From positions 1 to 45,885 of the forward strand of contig JAWQRM010000012.1 in NCBI GenBank assembly GCA_033557675.1: a stretch of 45,885 nucleotides of DNA, given 5' to 3'. Below the pieces are notes generated by a model. It made no database searches. It was not told where the DNA came from and saw nothing but the letters and a program-made list of their open reading frames with translations. Shown here piece after piece: positions 1 through 10,700 of this stretch (within the stretch, counting starts at the first letter, position 1; each line of letters opens with the position of its first letter). The position numbers and the translations under genes are program-made. The DNA is from Coptodactyla brooksi (taxonomy: Eukaryota; Arthropoda; Insecta; Coleoptera; Scarabaeidae).

Positions 1-1078
1 AGTGGCCATCAAGTCTTATAAGGACTTGAAAAATTGAAAAATATCATAATATACAGGGTGTTCAATTTAAAAATCTGAAGTTAGATGTAAGTAAGTAATG
101 ATTGAAGTAAGAATCTGAAGTTTCTAGAATAAACCGAACACCCTGCATATTCGAAAACTGTTTCAAGTTATGAAGAGTTCGATGTCGTGCAACCTTGATT
201 TAAAACATTTTTACTAACGGGGGCAATACCCGAGATTAAGAACGAAATACCCTCTTGCCCCATAGATTGTATTTTTATCAATTGTGCTTATAACTCGAGA
301 ACTGTTGATTTTAAGCATGTGCTATCCTTATAGTTTTTTACTCACAATTTTATATAGATTACAAAAATATATTTTGTTACAAAAAGTTGCAACAAAATTT
401 ATTTACCAACCACCAAAAATAGCATAGATAGGCTACAAAAAGCCTAATTCGTCAAGATCCATCAAAATCTCGACATCGTTTTTCGAATGCAATACTTTCT
501 CTTAAGAGAAAGTAAATATGTTTATACCATAAAACAAAACATCATTTCTACGTCGTTACTGTAATTCAAAGTTATGGTTAATTTAAATGAAATGGTTAAT
601 TTTATGCTTTTCCTTTCATTAAAGTAATAAAAATAATTTTATTTAGTTGATTAAAAGGGATATGCACCTTTTCTCCCCTTATTTATATCAAGGATTAAAC
701 ATTTTTCTACGCCGAATATAATTTTTATGTCGTTCACGAAATGGTGGATTCATCTGGTACATTATAATTTTGTATTATCTTTTCCTTTGTGGACTATCGG
801 TCTTTGAAAATAGCGCGTTGAGTTTTCGTCGGTCATCATACTTAGGGATTTTTTTTTGACGGAGAACACGAAATTTAAAAAAATTAGGATTACGTGTAAA
901 AGAATTATTTTACGGTCTAAACGTACATACAACTATTTCATACAACAGCAAGCCACTTATGCCTTGTTAGTACCAATAAAAAGAAAACCGGCAATCGCGT
1001 TCTAACGTCACTAACATCTTGTTATTAACCCAAAAAGCAAACACGACAAACAAACAAAAAAACATAATCAAAAAAATC
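1..1078. other. Non-coding, repeat-bearing left end
   Basis: No coding region is supported here. Positions about 50-245 carry a copy (minus orientation) of a repeat also seen near 9.1, 9.5 and 17.5 kb. Its landmark is a TTTCGAATATACAGGGTGTT-like core. Within it, 52-63 and 136-147 form an imperfect inverted pair (tacagggtgttc / gaacaccctgca), so a roughly 100 bp MITE-like unit is possible. Positions 540-910 carry a second repeat that recurs at about 2280-2650. If the gene at 1079-1657 is really a first exon of a longer minus-strand gene, later exons would lie here or further left, but I see none. Confidence 0.6.
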
Positions 1079-1657
1079 CTACGGTTTTTTCACGGTGTTT
1101 TCGCGAATCTGCTGCATCCTTTCCATGTTTATGATGTCCTGCGATGGATCTCTTAGATCCTCCGGCCAATCGTTGCCGTTAATGATGGAGTCATCGTCTT
1201 CTTCTTCTTCCCCCTCTTCGCTGTCTTCTTCGTTAAAATCGACGTCGTCCGTATTGTCGGTCAAAATCGGATGTGGCGAAGGAGATCGCGGAGGTTTTAC
1301 GGGTTGCAACCTTTTCGGAGGTTGCGGGGAAGGTATCCTGGTCTGTTGGGCCGGTTCCGGAAGTTTCGGGCTTTGGGGATCGTACTTTGGAGAAGAAGAC
1401 GCCTTGGGTGGGACTTGAGGTTGCGGTGACGCGTTTTGAGGTTGAGGAATTTTGGACGGAGCCGGTTTGGGGATGTTTTGGGGCAAACTCGGTTCGGACG
1501 CTTCCTTTTGTTTGCTTTCTTCGCTCGGTACGCTCTGTTCGAGCAAAGTCTTCCGTATCGCTTCCCTTAATGGTAGAAACAAAAGAAAAGAGAAATAAAA
1601 AAGAAGAAGAACGGAAAATAACCTAAAATACGGGGCCCTCCGCAAGACGCGAATCAT
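1079..1657 (-). CDS. Unrecognised proline-rich, acidic, single-pass membrane protein (192 aa), possibly only a first exon
   Basis: One open frame with a true ATG at 1657 and a TAG stop at 1079-1081. A short basic N-terminus (RVLRR) is followed by a hydrophobic segment at residues about 12-30, then a proline/serine/lysine-rich stalk (residues 45-130), a strongly acidic run (E/D-rich, 137-155) and a charged tail ending RENTVKKP. The layout is that of a type II Golgi/ER membrane protein: small cytosolic N-terminus, anchor, low-complexity luminal stem. The tail MERMQQIRENTVK faintly resembles the helix just before the catalytic domain of class I alpha-mannosidases, which would make this a first exon spliced to exons to the left, but no such exon is visible. 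Composition differs clearly from the AT-rich surroundings, which supports coding. I do not assign a function. Confidence 0.5.
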   Translation of the reverse strand: MIRVLRRAPYFRLFSVLLLFYFSFLLFLPLREAIRKTLLEQSVPSEESKQKEASEPSLPQNIPKPAPSKIPQPQNASPQPQVPPKASSSPKYDPQSPKLPEPAQQTRIPSPQPPKRLQPVKPPRSPSPHPILTDNTDDVDFNEEDSEEGEEEEDDDSIINGNDWPEDLRDPSQDIINMERMQQIRENTVKKP

Positions 1658-4600
1658 TTCCCTTTCAAATTTTAAACTGGTAATCTAATCGCGAGAGCCG
1701 ATTGCGTGCGGTACGTGATATTTCGCACTTACTGCGTACAAGTAAATCGAAACGACCGAATGGGCAGGAAAGTTGATAATTTTTCGATAAGTAACGGGCG
1801 AGAACGTCTTCGAATTCTCGCTCCCGAGCAATAAAGTACACAACAAAGGGATATCTGTATCCGTATTGTTTTTGTTCTTAGAAACGCGTCCGTGCAGAAT
1901 TCGCTTAGCCAAACAAATTCGTTCGACGAATTTGATATCCGCTGGGAAAACGAGAACCCAAACTCGTTAGACCTTACTCCTTACTTTTACGATAGGTGGA
2001 GATTAGATACTAGATTTTAATAGATTGCATTCGCGTTGCAGGATTTTGTTGCTATGAATAGAACCGATTGATTATTTATTTAAAAATCCTTATCTCGGCG
2101 TTAAGTTACGTATCTATAAATTATACGCTATTAAAGCGATCGATTAGCGACAATCAATACGCTCCAGGATGTATTGTCACGGTTATAATAGAAAATCAAA
2201 GGGAATGGGAAGTTTCAATTTCCCGTTTCAATTTTTCTTTCTATATTCTTAACGTATTAAAAATACGTTTTCTTTATTGACTCGCCTGGTACATTATAAT
2301 TTTAATAGTTAGTTTTAGTGATTCAACGTTAAGTTTACCGTGTTTTTTTCAATTGATTATCACTACACAGACTGTCCGTATAAAATAGATGGTTAATTTT
2401 GCGTTTTTTACTTTCGTTAAAGTAATAAAAAGATTTTTTATTTAGTTAATTAAAAGGGATGTACTTTTTTACCTTGCGTTAAATATTAAACATTTTTCTA
2501 TCAGTTTTTGAAAATAGCGTGTTGAGTTTTCGTCAGTTGAGATTACGCGCAAAAAGAATTGTTTTAGGTCTAAACATATTTTGATATTGAAACTACACCA
2601 AGGATCGTTTCTATGTCGTTACTGTAATTCAAAGTTAAATTAATAACCTTAGATTTAGGTTAGATACTGCGCTTTGACGAAAACGAAAAAAGGTCAGGTG
2701 TCGACTGATAATATCTGTCCCCGAGATAAGGATTTTGAGCTTAAAAAATAGCTCTTTCGCCAAAATTCACGTAATTTTTGGCTTGATTTCGAAAATAGCG
2801 ACAACAGAGTCTAGCGAGTTAGCTAGCTAGCCTATAAATAAGTTATCAAAAGTGAAAACTCGGATTACTGAGACTGCGTTTTATTGCGATCGAAATTGAC
2901 GATTAAAAAAGAGGCCGCGTAAATTTCCGCTTGAATTACAACTTGAAATCCTTACGTAGGTATCATAAATAAGCGCGTTGCGCAATATTAAATTGTGAAG
3001 ATTATCTACGATGTTGTAATTTAAAATGTTAGGTCGTATTTACGATTTGATAAAAATCATAAATCGAGATAACGGAATATTGGATTTTTCGGATGTTAGG
3101 CTCGCCAGAAATTCGATTTAAACGGGGCACGTCTCGTCCCGGGTGATACCACGTGCCGTTCTAAATATAAATCACTATAACGCCCATTGCCAGGGTTATG
3201 CCGAATTTAAATATAAAATAGCTCTAGAACGCCCTGAAAAACCATTCGGGTCGGTTTAGCCGAAAGTTCTTCTAATTTTGCTACCGTTAGACGAATCGTC
3301 CAAATTGTTTGTTTATTTCAGTTCGAATTAATCCGTTCGATATACGCCGAGATGTTAATAACATTCCGATCTCGTAAACATCGATAACGCATTCTCCGCA
3401 TAAAATTATTATTCCAAATACAATTATTATTAACATCTATTTCCTAATTTACGTGCTCTCCTTATTTCTATAAATAGTCTAGTTATATAACCGATTTAGT
3501 ATTGTTTCTGTCTACGAAAAGCTATTTTTAAATTACGCCGGCATTAATTAGCCGACTAAGAATGTTCTATATAGAGATTACGGTGCACCCCGTGCGCGTT
3601 TAATCCTTAAAAATAGAACATCTAACCGGGTGGCGGGCTAAAAATATTTTTTTAGTTAACTACTACTAAAACGTGCCTAACGATGACTTTAAATCCCTAT
3701 ATTCACGATGACGTTAAACAGATAATGACCGTAATAATGTAATGTGATAAATCGATCGTTTAAAAAGATTATATCAGATTATTAACGCATTTTTTAAATA
3801 ATTAAAGAAACAATTCAAATATAGATTTAGGCAATCTTCCAAAAACGTATACGTACGGCCGTTGTGAGGAAACGCACAAGAAGCGAGTGAAAATTATGAT
3901 TAGAAAAACGTGCAAAAACGCGTTTCGGACGCGACATACCTGTATTCTTTCCAAGACAGTACGGAATACCACAGGGTGAACATTTTCGACTTAAAAATCG
4001 CCTCGTTCCCTTTTGCGAGTACCGCTCTTGTTACGGTGACGATTTGGGCCGGCCACGATAAGCTAACTGGCTATTTTTCGATTTAGTTATTTGGTAAACT
4101 CAAACTCGAAATTGAAAATCTCAATTTCCGGTCAATATTTTGTTTATACGACCCGAATCTTCAACTATCAAACCGTTTCTGCCGGCACGAGACGTTATAT
4201 AATTTTAACACTTTCTCTGTCGGTCTGAGTCGGCCCTTCGAACCGTTTTAACCAAAGATTTTCATGTTTCTACCCTACTTCATTGAGAAAAGAACCTCCG
4301 TCTGGTCTAAACGCGGAAAACGGGACGAGTATTGATCCTTTACCCAGAAGATTATTTCACATAACCAAACCCTTACTTTCTGTCAATTTCGGCCTTTCTC
4401 CTTTTATTTGCCAAATTCGTATTCGTTGTTTTTCTTAAAGTTAATTGAATTATCTATCATTTTAACATTATTATTATCGAGCGTTTAGACATTTTAAGTA
4501 AAACGGAGGAAATCGTTCTTTTTTCTAATAAATTTAATATCGCTTTTAATATTTAGAAAACCCAACATCAGATATCGCTACATTATAAATAACTGTCATA

Positions 4601-5773
4601 CTTTATGTATTGCTCGTAAATAAACTCGTCACCTTGCCCAATTAATATGAGAAATACTAATTTCATATTCAATTTTTTGTACGCCTTTATTACAGGCAAC
4701 CGCGTTCGCATCGTAAGAAATCCTTTTATATGAGGTTCCGACCGATTCGCAATAAAAAAATTACGGATACAAATACTGGAACGAAATAAAAATATACCGG
4801 TTTCGTCGTGACGTTACCTGCGATGAAGATATCCGCACATTAAATTTTATCATTTTCTACACGCCCGAAGAATATGCAACCGTACGCTCATTCGATTAAA
4901 CATTCCACAATCAAATGCCGGTTCGAAATTTTGACTAAAACATAAGTTACTTATTACGTGAATCGATTCTATTTATTAAATTCAATTAAGGACATTTTAA
5001 CTAAAACGGAGGAAAGAACTTTTTTAGTCAATTTAATATCGCTTTTAGCACTTGGAGAAAGTAACTTTAGATATAATACATTATAAATAATCGTCGTATT
5101 TTACGCATTACTCGTAAATAAACACCTTGTCCGATTAATATAAGAAATACTAATTACATATTCAATTTTTTCATACGCCTTTATCGTAGGCAACTATATT
5201 CACTTCATAAGTAATCTTTTATTTTCAATTTATATATAATGTAATTCATAGAAAAAAGTTACAAATAGAAATATTCGGGCGAAATAGTTATAGTTATAAA
5301 CGTTAGTCGGTACGTTAAATTTTATATTTTCTACACGCCTGAAGAATATGACGATTCGAGATTTTAACTAAAACTTAAGTTAGTTACCGTACGAACGTTA
5401 ATTATATCGATTAACTTTTTGCAACCGCTGTACAAAATTACCATTAACTATTTTTTAATAATTATTTTGTTAGCTACACGTCCACGTGTTTATTCTACAA
5501 ATAATAAGCCGCGAATGACATAAATATTGAGAAAGTAATAAACGCGAGCGTTTATTTTTAACAATAACTATATCCCTCCATAGAAAAAGCGTAATTGTAT
5601 CCTTACCTTGCATGTTTTAAAATAGTAAGCCTTCTAAACAGTTTAATTTGTTCTCCAAACAAACCTAAAGCCAACAACACGCTTGTTTAGGGTATCAGTA
5701 AGTTTATCTCGATGAACTTCGGACTAAACTTTTGGCGCTAAATTCAAAACGATTTTGCGATAAAATACTTTTA
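1658..5773. other. Long AT-rich intergenic stretch with old repeats
   Basis: No convincing gene. Short open frames here lack codon bias and recognisable domains. It holds the second copy of the 540-910 repeat (about 2280-2650, same orientation but with its blocks in a permuted order) and a degenerate direct tandem duplication at 4487-5420 (listed separately). The last part probably contains the downstream flank of XXYLT1. Confidence 0.6.
4487..5420. repeat. Degenerate ~500 bp direct tandem duplication
   Basis: Two copies in the same orientation, about 4487-4985 and 4991-5420. Shared landmarks in the same order are: gacattttaa(g/c)taaaacgg, aatttaatatcgctttta, acattataaat, actcgtaaataaac, atattcaatttttt, acgcctttat, taaattttat and ttttctacacgcc(c/t)gaagaa. 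Divergence is substantial and indels are common, so it is an old duplication. No coding potential is seen in either copy. Confidence 0.75.
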
Positions 5774-7330
5774 TTATCGGGGAATTCGCGTGTTACAGTT
5801 TCCGTGCAAGACGATAATTTTTTGTTTACACTTAAAATAGTCGGCGAAGACGTCTTTGTAGCCGTGATCACGCCACCAGGTGCACAGTTGTCTGTTGAAT
5901 CCGCAGGATAACGTTCGAAAGAACTTGGGATGTTCGTACCCGAGTAACGTATAGAAATCTTGGTCGCCGAGGTGCCCTTTGAAATTATACTTCGACGCCA
6001 GCGTATTTACGAACTCCCTCGATAGTACTTTGTCTCTGTATTCGATCGATCTCCTTATTGCACTGAGATTTATCAATATCACGCCCGAATTGTAGCCTTG
6101 GAATCCGTTCGGATGTAGGCCGTCTCGAATTTCCCCGTCGTGACGATACTCGCCCAACGTGGTGTTATGTTTGAGTTTGTACGCGTACAAGACGTGCCGA
6201 TATACGGGTGTTAATTCGGGTGCCAATCCGTAAAGAGTATTTTCGTTAAAACTGCAAAGGAACGGTTAAAGTAATTCGTCGGTAACATATAAAGCGACAT
6301 AACTTCACCTTTTAAATTCGTTAAATAAAGTTAATATATCGTCTTTAAAAAATACATCACAGTCTAGCATAACAGCATTTTTTTGTTTTTTCGGTGCTAT
6401 ACGATATAAACCTAACGATAAATAAAATAAAGAATCGCTATAATACGTTCCTGAAATAAATTATCGTTAGTTTTTTAATTTTATATTCGTGACGACGTTT
6501 CAGCTTCATACAAATCTAGAACTGAGTGCCGAAATTCAACACTGAGCCTACCGTGACATTTCGACGACATCTCGGCCGACCCCGTCAAAACGTCTCACGT
6601 TCGAACTGTATAGTTTCGGTGTTATCGTTTAGGCAGTCCGGTCGCTTTCCTCGAGAACATTTATGTATCGTCAAAATTGATTTCTCGTCCTGTCGCGAGA
6701 TTCAATTCAAATCCAAGACGTTTTGATGAGGATAACCGAGATGTCATCGAAATGTCAAGGTAAATTAAAATCAAAAAACTAATTAAATATCATAATCCGT
6801 CAATTTCTAAAACATCGTATGAAACTGAAACTAATATTATTAAAGCAAATTTTAAAATACGAACCCGGCCTAGAACTAAAGTGGGGCATCATTACGTCCA
6901 CTATATCGGTGATAATATTAGCCGCGGAATGAATATTATAATACGTATATTTGAACGAGACGTTTTCCGAGTTGACGAACACGTTTTCGGCGATAATCTG
7001 CGAGTTGTTGTCGACGAGAACGTGAAAATGCAACGGCACGGAACTGACTTTTAGTAAATTGTTAACTAGATGTTTGAAATTATACATCAAGGGCGACTTA
7101 TCGATGACTTTACTAAAAATCAACCAGATGTTGTAGTCGTCGTCCGGCCTTATTATTTTCGATCCGTTCTTTATTGTATCCGTGTAATCGTTGAATCCTT
7201 TTAGAGATTTGGTATTGTTGATTCGAACTCCGTCCAAAACCGTGAACGTACAAAGAAACACCAGCAATAAACTCAAGAAAACTGTTAAATTAAATAAAAT
7301 CTTCACGTAAATTGTTCGTACGTTGAACAT
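5774..7330 (-). CDS. XXYLT1: Xyloside xylosyltransferase 1 (XXYLT1), 3 exons, 361 aa
   Basis: Adds the second (terminal) alpha-1,3-xylose to the Xyl-Glc O-glycan on Notch-type EGF repeats in the ER, using UDP-xylose. Exons read 7330-6865, 6450-6309 and 6251-5774; junction phases are 1 and 2 and all sites are GT/AG. Residues about 9-30 are a hydrophobic signal anchor, giving a type II ER membrane topology. The metal-binding DXD motif is DCD at 185-187 in exon 2. The C-terminal region has the family signatures GYNSGV, HLGDQDFYTLLG, CTWWRDHGY and HGNCNTRIP. Length fits the family (human about 390 aa). The ATG at 7330 is the first in frame; an upstream extension has only TTG. The TAA stop overlaps an AATAAA (complement of 5770-5775). 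The gene is head-to-head with DSTYK. Confidence 0.93.
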
Positions 7331-7729
7331 TTTTATTTGTACGCGTGTTGTGACAAAAATTAATATAAATAAAAACAAAACGGTGGCGCTATCTAGTTTG
7401 GTTAACCTTAAGTAATCCGGGTGTTCCGTCAGAATATAGTTTGCGTCAAAAATACCAGATGACAGTATTAACAGTTATTACGCTAAATACATTTACAAAC
7501 TATAAAATAGTTTGTTTACGCGTATAATTATGTGCAAATTGTGAATTCCCTTAAAAAATACGACGGAGGATTCGATTGAAACGGCATTGACGTCGATTTA
7601 GAATAAATGATCGTTAGGTCAAACGCCACTGTTTAATTTTCAAAGTTTTTGACATTTGTCAAAACAAGAAAAGATCGAAAATAGGCATGACAAAGTCTCG
7701 TTGCAGTATTATTAAATATTAGTTTGAAA
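7331..7729. promoter_or_regulatory. Shared upstream region of XXYLT1 (-) and DSTYK (+)
   Basis: The 399 bp between the two start codons must hold the 5' UTRs and promoters of both genes, making this a candidate bidirectional promoter. I see no clear TATA box placed for either gene. Inference from gene arrangement only. Confidence 0.5.
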
Positions 7730-10700
7730 ATGTTGAATGATATCCCAGTCGAATTTCGGAAATTTAACCGTCACCGAGCGTATTTAAAAAAAATTCTAAG
7801 AGACACGGAATGCGCCATAGAAGATATAAAGAACGGACAAGTTTTAGGTACGTCGTTTTGTAACGTTACGTAAATTTATTAAATTTTTTTTAATACGACA
7901 GATGAAATAAAACAGCAGTTCAACTTCTGTACGGTAGAGTCGTTAAATAAAATTTTGGATAAGGCCCCCGCGTTCGTCGTACTGGGGCAAAGTTGCTATG
8001 CGAAAGCTCTGTTCGTTAATTTCATACTCAACTACAAGTTGTTACCGCAAAAACTAAGATCTAACTGGAGATGGGTAACTTATTCTTCGTTTATCTCCGT
8101 CGATCTCGATTAACCGTCTATTCCCCAGGTTAAAATAACTTACGGAATCCGAAAGACTTTACGCTTAACTTTAGGCGCGGAATTCGAAATCGTCGATTCG
8201 TTAAAATCTCTCCAACAGCCGTGGCAAGCCATTCCCGAGGACGACTTGAAACGCAACAATTCAGAATCTCCGACGGACCACTGTCCCACGATCGAAGTCG
8301 AAATGCCTTCCGAAATTCTCAAAGAAAATGTCAGCATTTATATTCCGCCCGATTGCACCTCGGATGAACTGCGGAAAGTACTCGCTAAACAATTAGATTC
8401 CGTCTATCCTATTTTCGTCTACGCGCTTACCGAGAATGCACTTAACGAATCCGACATTCATAGCATTAGAGTATTAAAAGAAATTTACGCGGACGCTCCG
8501 ACCGTATTTCTTAGAATAGGATTATTAGATAATAAAGAGTCTTCCGCGCTAGTTAAGGCTATGGCCGATCTTAAAATTCAATTGTCACGGCTAGGTACGA
8601 ACAAACTTCTATACGGCGGTGAATTGCAAAAGTGACGATGGTAAATGTTTATTTTCGGCACTGAAAATTTGTCTGAACATTTTGTTTTAGAGTTATGAGC
8701 CGCTCTAGGTAATTTTCTACTTGTTGCAAACGGCACGTAAATTACCGCTTTCGAGTGGGGCCCCTTTTCTTACTGATAGGTGTAAGGGTATGTCTGCCTG
8801 TCCGTCCATCCGTGGTTGCTGTAATTATCGCCATATTAGATTGGTCAATACTATATGTTACATATAAGCTAATCATTATATAATCTGATAAAAATGAAAA
8901 ATTCACGAAAATTATGTATATGGTTACGGTACGTAATCTGAACGCAATCCTATGGTTCATAAAGCGTATTTATTCTGAAATCCTTGGTTTATTGGTTTAT
9001 TTGGTTGGTTTATTTAGAAAAAAACATCCCAAATAAAAGTCGCGTTACATCGAACTCTTCATAATATGAAACTATTTTCGAATGTACAGGACGTTCAGCT
9101 TACTCTAAATACTATCCAACTTCCGATTTTTTAATATAACCAGGGTCAAGGTAAGAGAAATTCTCGTGCAATGTAACAGATACTCAAATACGTGTCGCAC
9201 AGCGGCTCGTTAAAAATGGATATGGGTAACCTGACTGCTTACTTTGTTATCAGGATTTTGCCACAAATTTTTTTTTTTGGAATCTAGGTAACATTGTGAG
9301 TTAAAAACAATAAAGGGAAAGATTCTCGAGTTATGGGCGTTCTTGGGAAATATACAATCCTACGGTTCATGAAGCGTATTTATTCTGAAGCTGTTATTGT
9401 TTTATTTAGAAAAAAATCCCAAACAAAAGTTGCATTACATCGAATTTTACATCATATGAGAAACTATTTTCGAATATACAGGGTGTTCAGTTTATAATAA
9501 TATAAACTGAAATAACCACGGTCAATGTAAGAGAAAGTCAGATACTGGGATACGAGTCATAAAGCAGCTCGTTGCTTTAAAAAACGACGAACCCATAATG
9601 ACAAGTTGGATTAGCGTTGGCCGTTGTATCTTTATATAATTTTATAGTTTTTATTGAAAGTAAAAAAATAAATGCTATCCGAGTTGCGAACCTTCTGCTT
9701 TCATGCCAGATGCTCTAACTGTTTCGCCACCAAGAATCTTTCTTTACTCTTTAGAAATCTTTTTTGGAGGTCCAGTCCAAAATAAGCGTCTACCGTAATA
9801 ATATACTTACACTTTCGCAACAAACCGTACGATAAACTCTTATTTTTTTTTTAATTTACTTATTTATAGGATTTTTGCCAGATTATCCACAAGCTCCGGA
9901 TTTATCAATAAGAAAAGCACTGTGTTCAGAATGTATGGTAGAGAATGAAATAATAAGTGATACTCAAATTAAAGATCGCCTGCACGTTTTCATCCGTAAC
10001 GTACTGAAAGCGTACTTATTAAAAATGTCGGCGTTACTCAGCGAACTGCACAACGTTTGTTTACGAATATTCATATTGTCCGCGTTCGATATGGCGAGGG
10101 AAATACAAATAACTCCAAGGCGGATACATTACGCGCAAGACGTCGAACAGAAATTATTTAAATCCTTAATGGACATTGCGCTTATTCGTCAAACCGAAAT
10201 GATAAAAATCATACAAGATACGCTTGAACAAATGCGAAATAATATCGACCTTATACTGGAGGGTTACGAATATCAAGGTATTAAAGAAATTATTTATTCC
10301 GTTATTTAACACTTCTAATTTTTTAGAAAACGAAATCAAATCAGAAAAAGTAGCGACAATGGAAATTCACCATTTAGTCTTCCAAAAATTAACGAATTTC
10401 GTCGCGGCCCGTTTAGTCGATTCCGTCGGCTATCTTAGAGAGAGTTATACAGGAACGTTGCAGAGGTGTCTCGAAAGCTTGGAGAGAAACTGCCACGAAC
10501 TTGAGGGAAGCTTGCTGGCCTCGGACGCGGTCAAACAAATCGTTAACGCTGCCTACAACATAGACCTAAAATCGTTCGCGACGTTCTCGCTGGTCCAGTC
10601 GTTCGTCGACCGCCTACGCAAACTGGTTCAAAATTTCCCGTTCAAATGGAACTCTTGCTCGCAACGCGTGCGCTTCGACAAGGCATGGCAGGGTCAAGTG

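Larger units (their letters stand above)
8619..9869 (+). other. DSTYK intron 3 (1.25 kb), filled with repeats
   Basis: Donor GTGAAT (8619) and acceptor TTATAG (9864-9869). The donor choice is set by the need for phase 1 to join exon 4. The intron holds a repeat unit at 8765-9240, a partial second copy of its right half at 9350-9590, and a SINE remnant on the minus strand at 9660-9738. Nothing coding. Confidence 0.7.

Noticed and set aside
1273..1626. Plus-strand ORFs over the 1079-1657 gene
   Set aside because: Antisense shadows of the better supported minus-strand frame.
1685..1912. 75-codon minus-strand ORF upstream of the first gene
   Set aside because: It opens with an ATG but has no recognised domain, no hydrophobic or repeat pattern of note, and no link to the next frame; not supported.
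9660..9738. Functional tRNA gene on the minus strand
   Set aside because: A box and part of the B box are seen, but T and acceptor stems do not pair and U33 is missing; treated as a SINE remnant.
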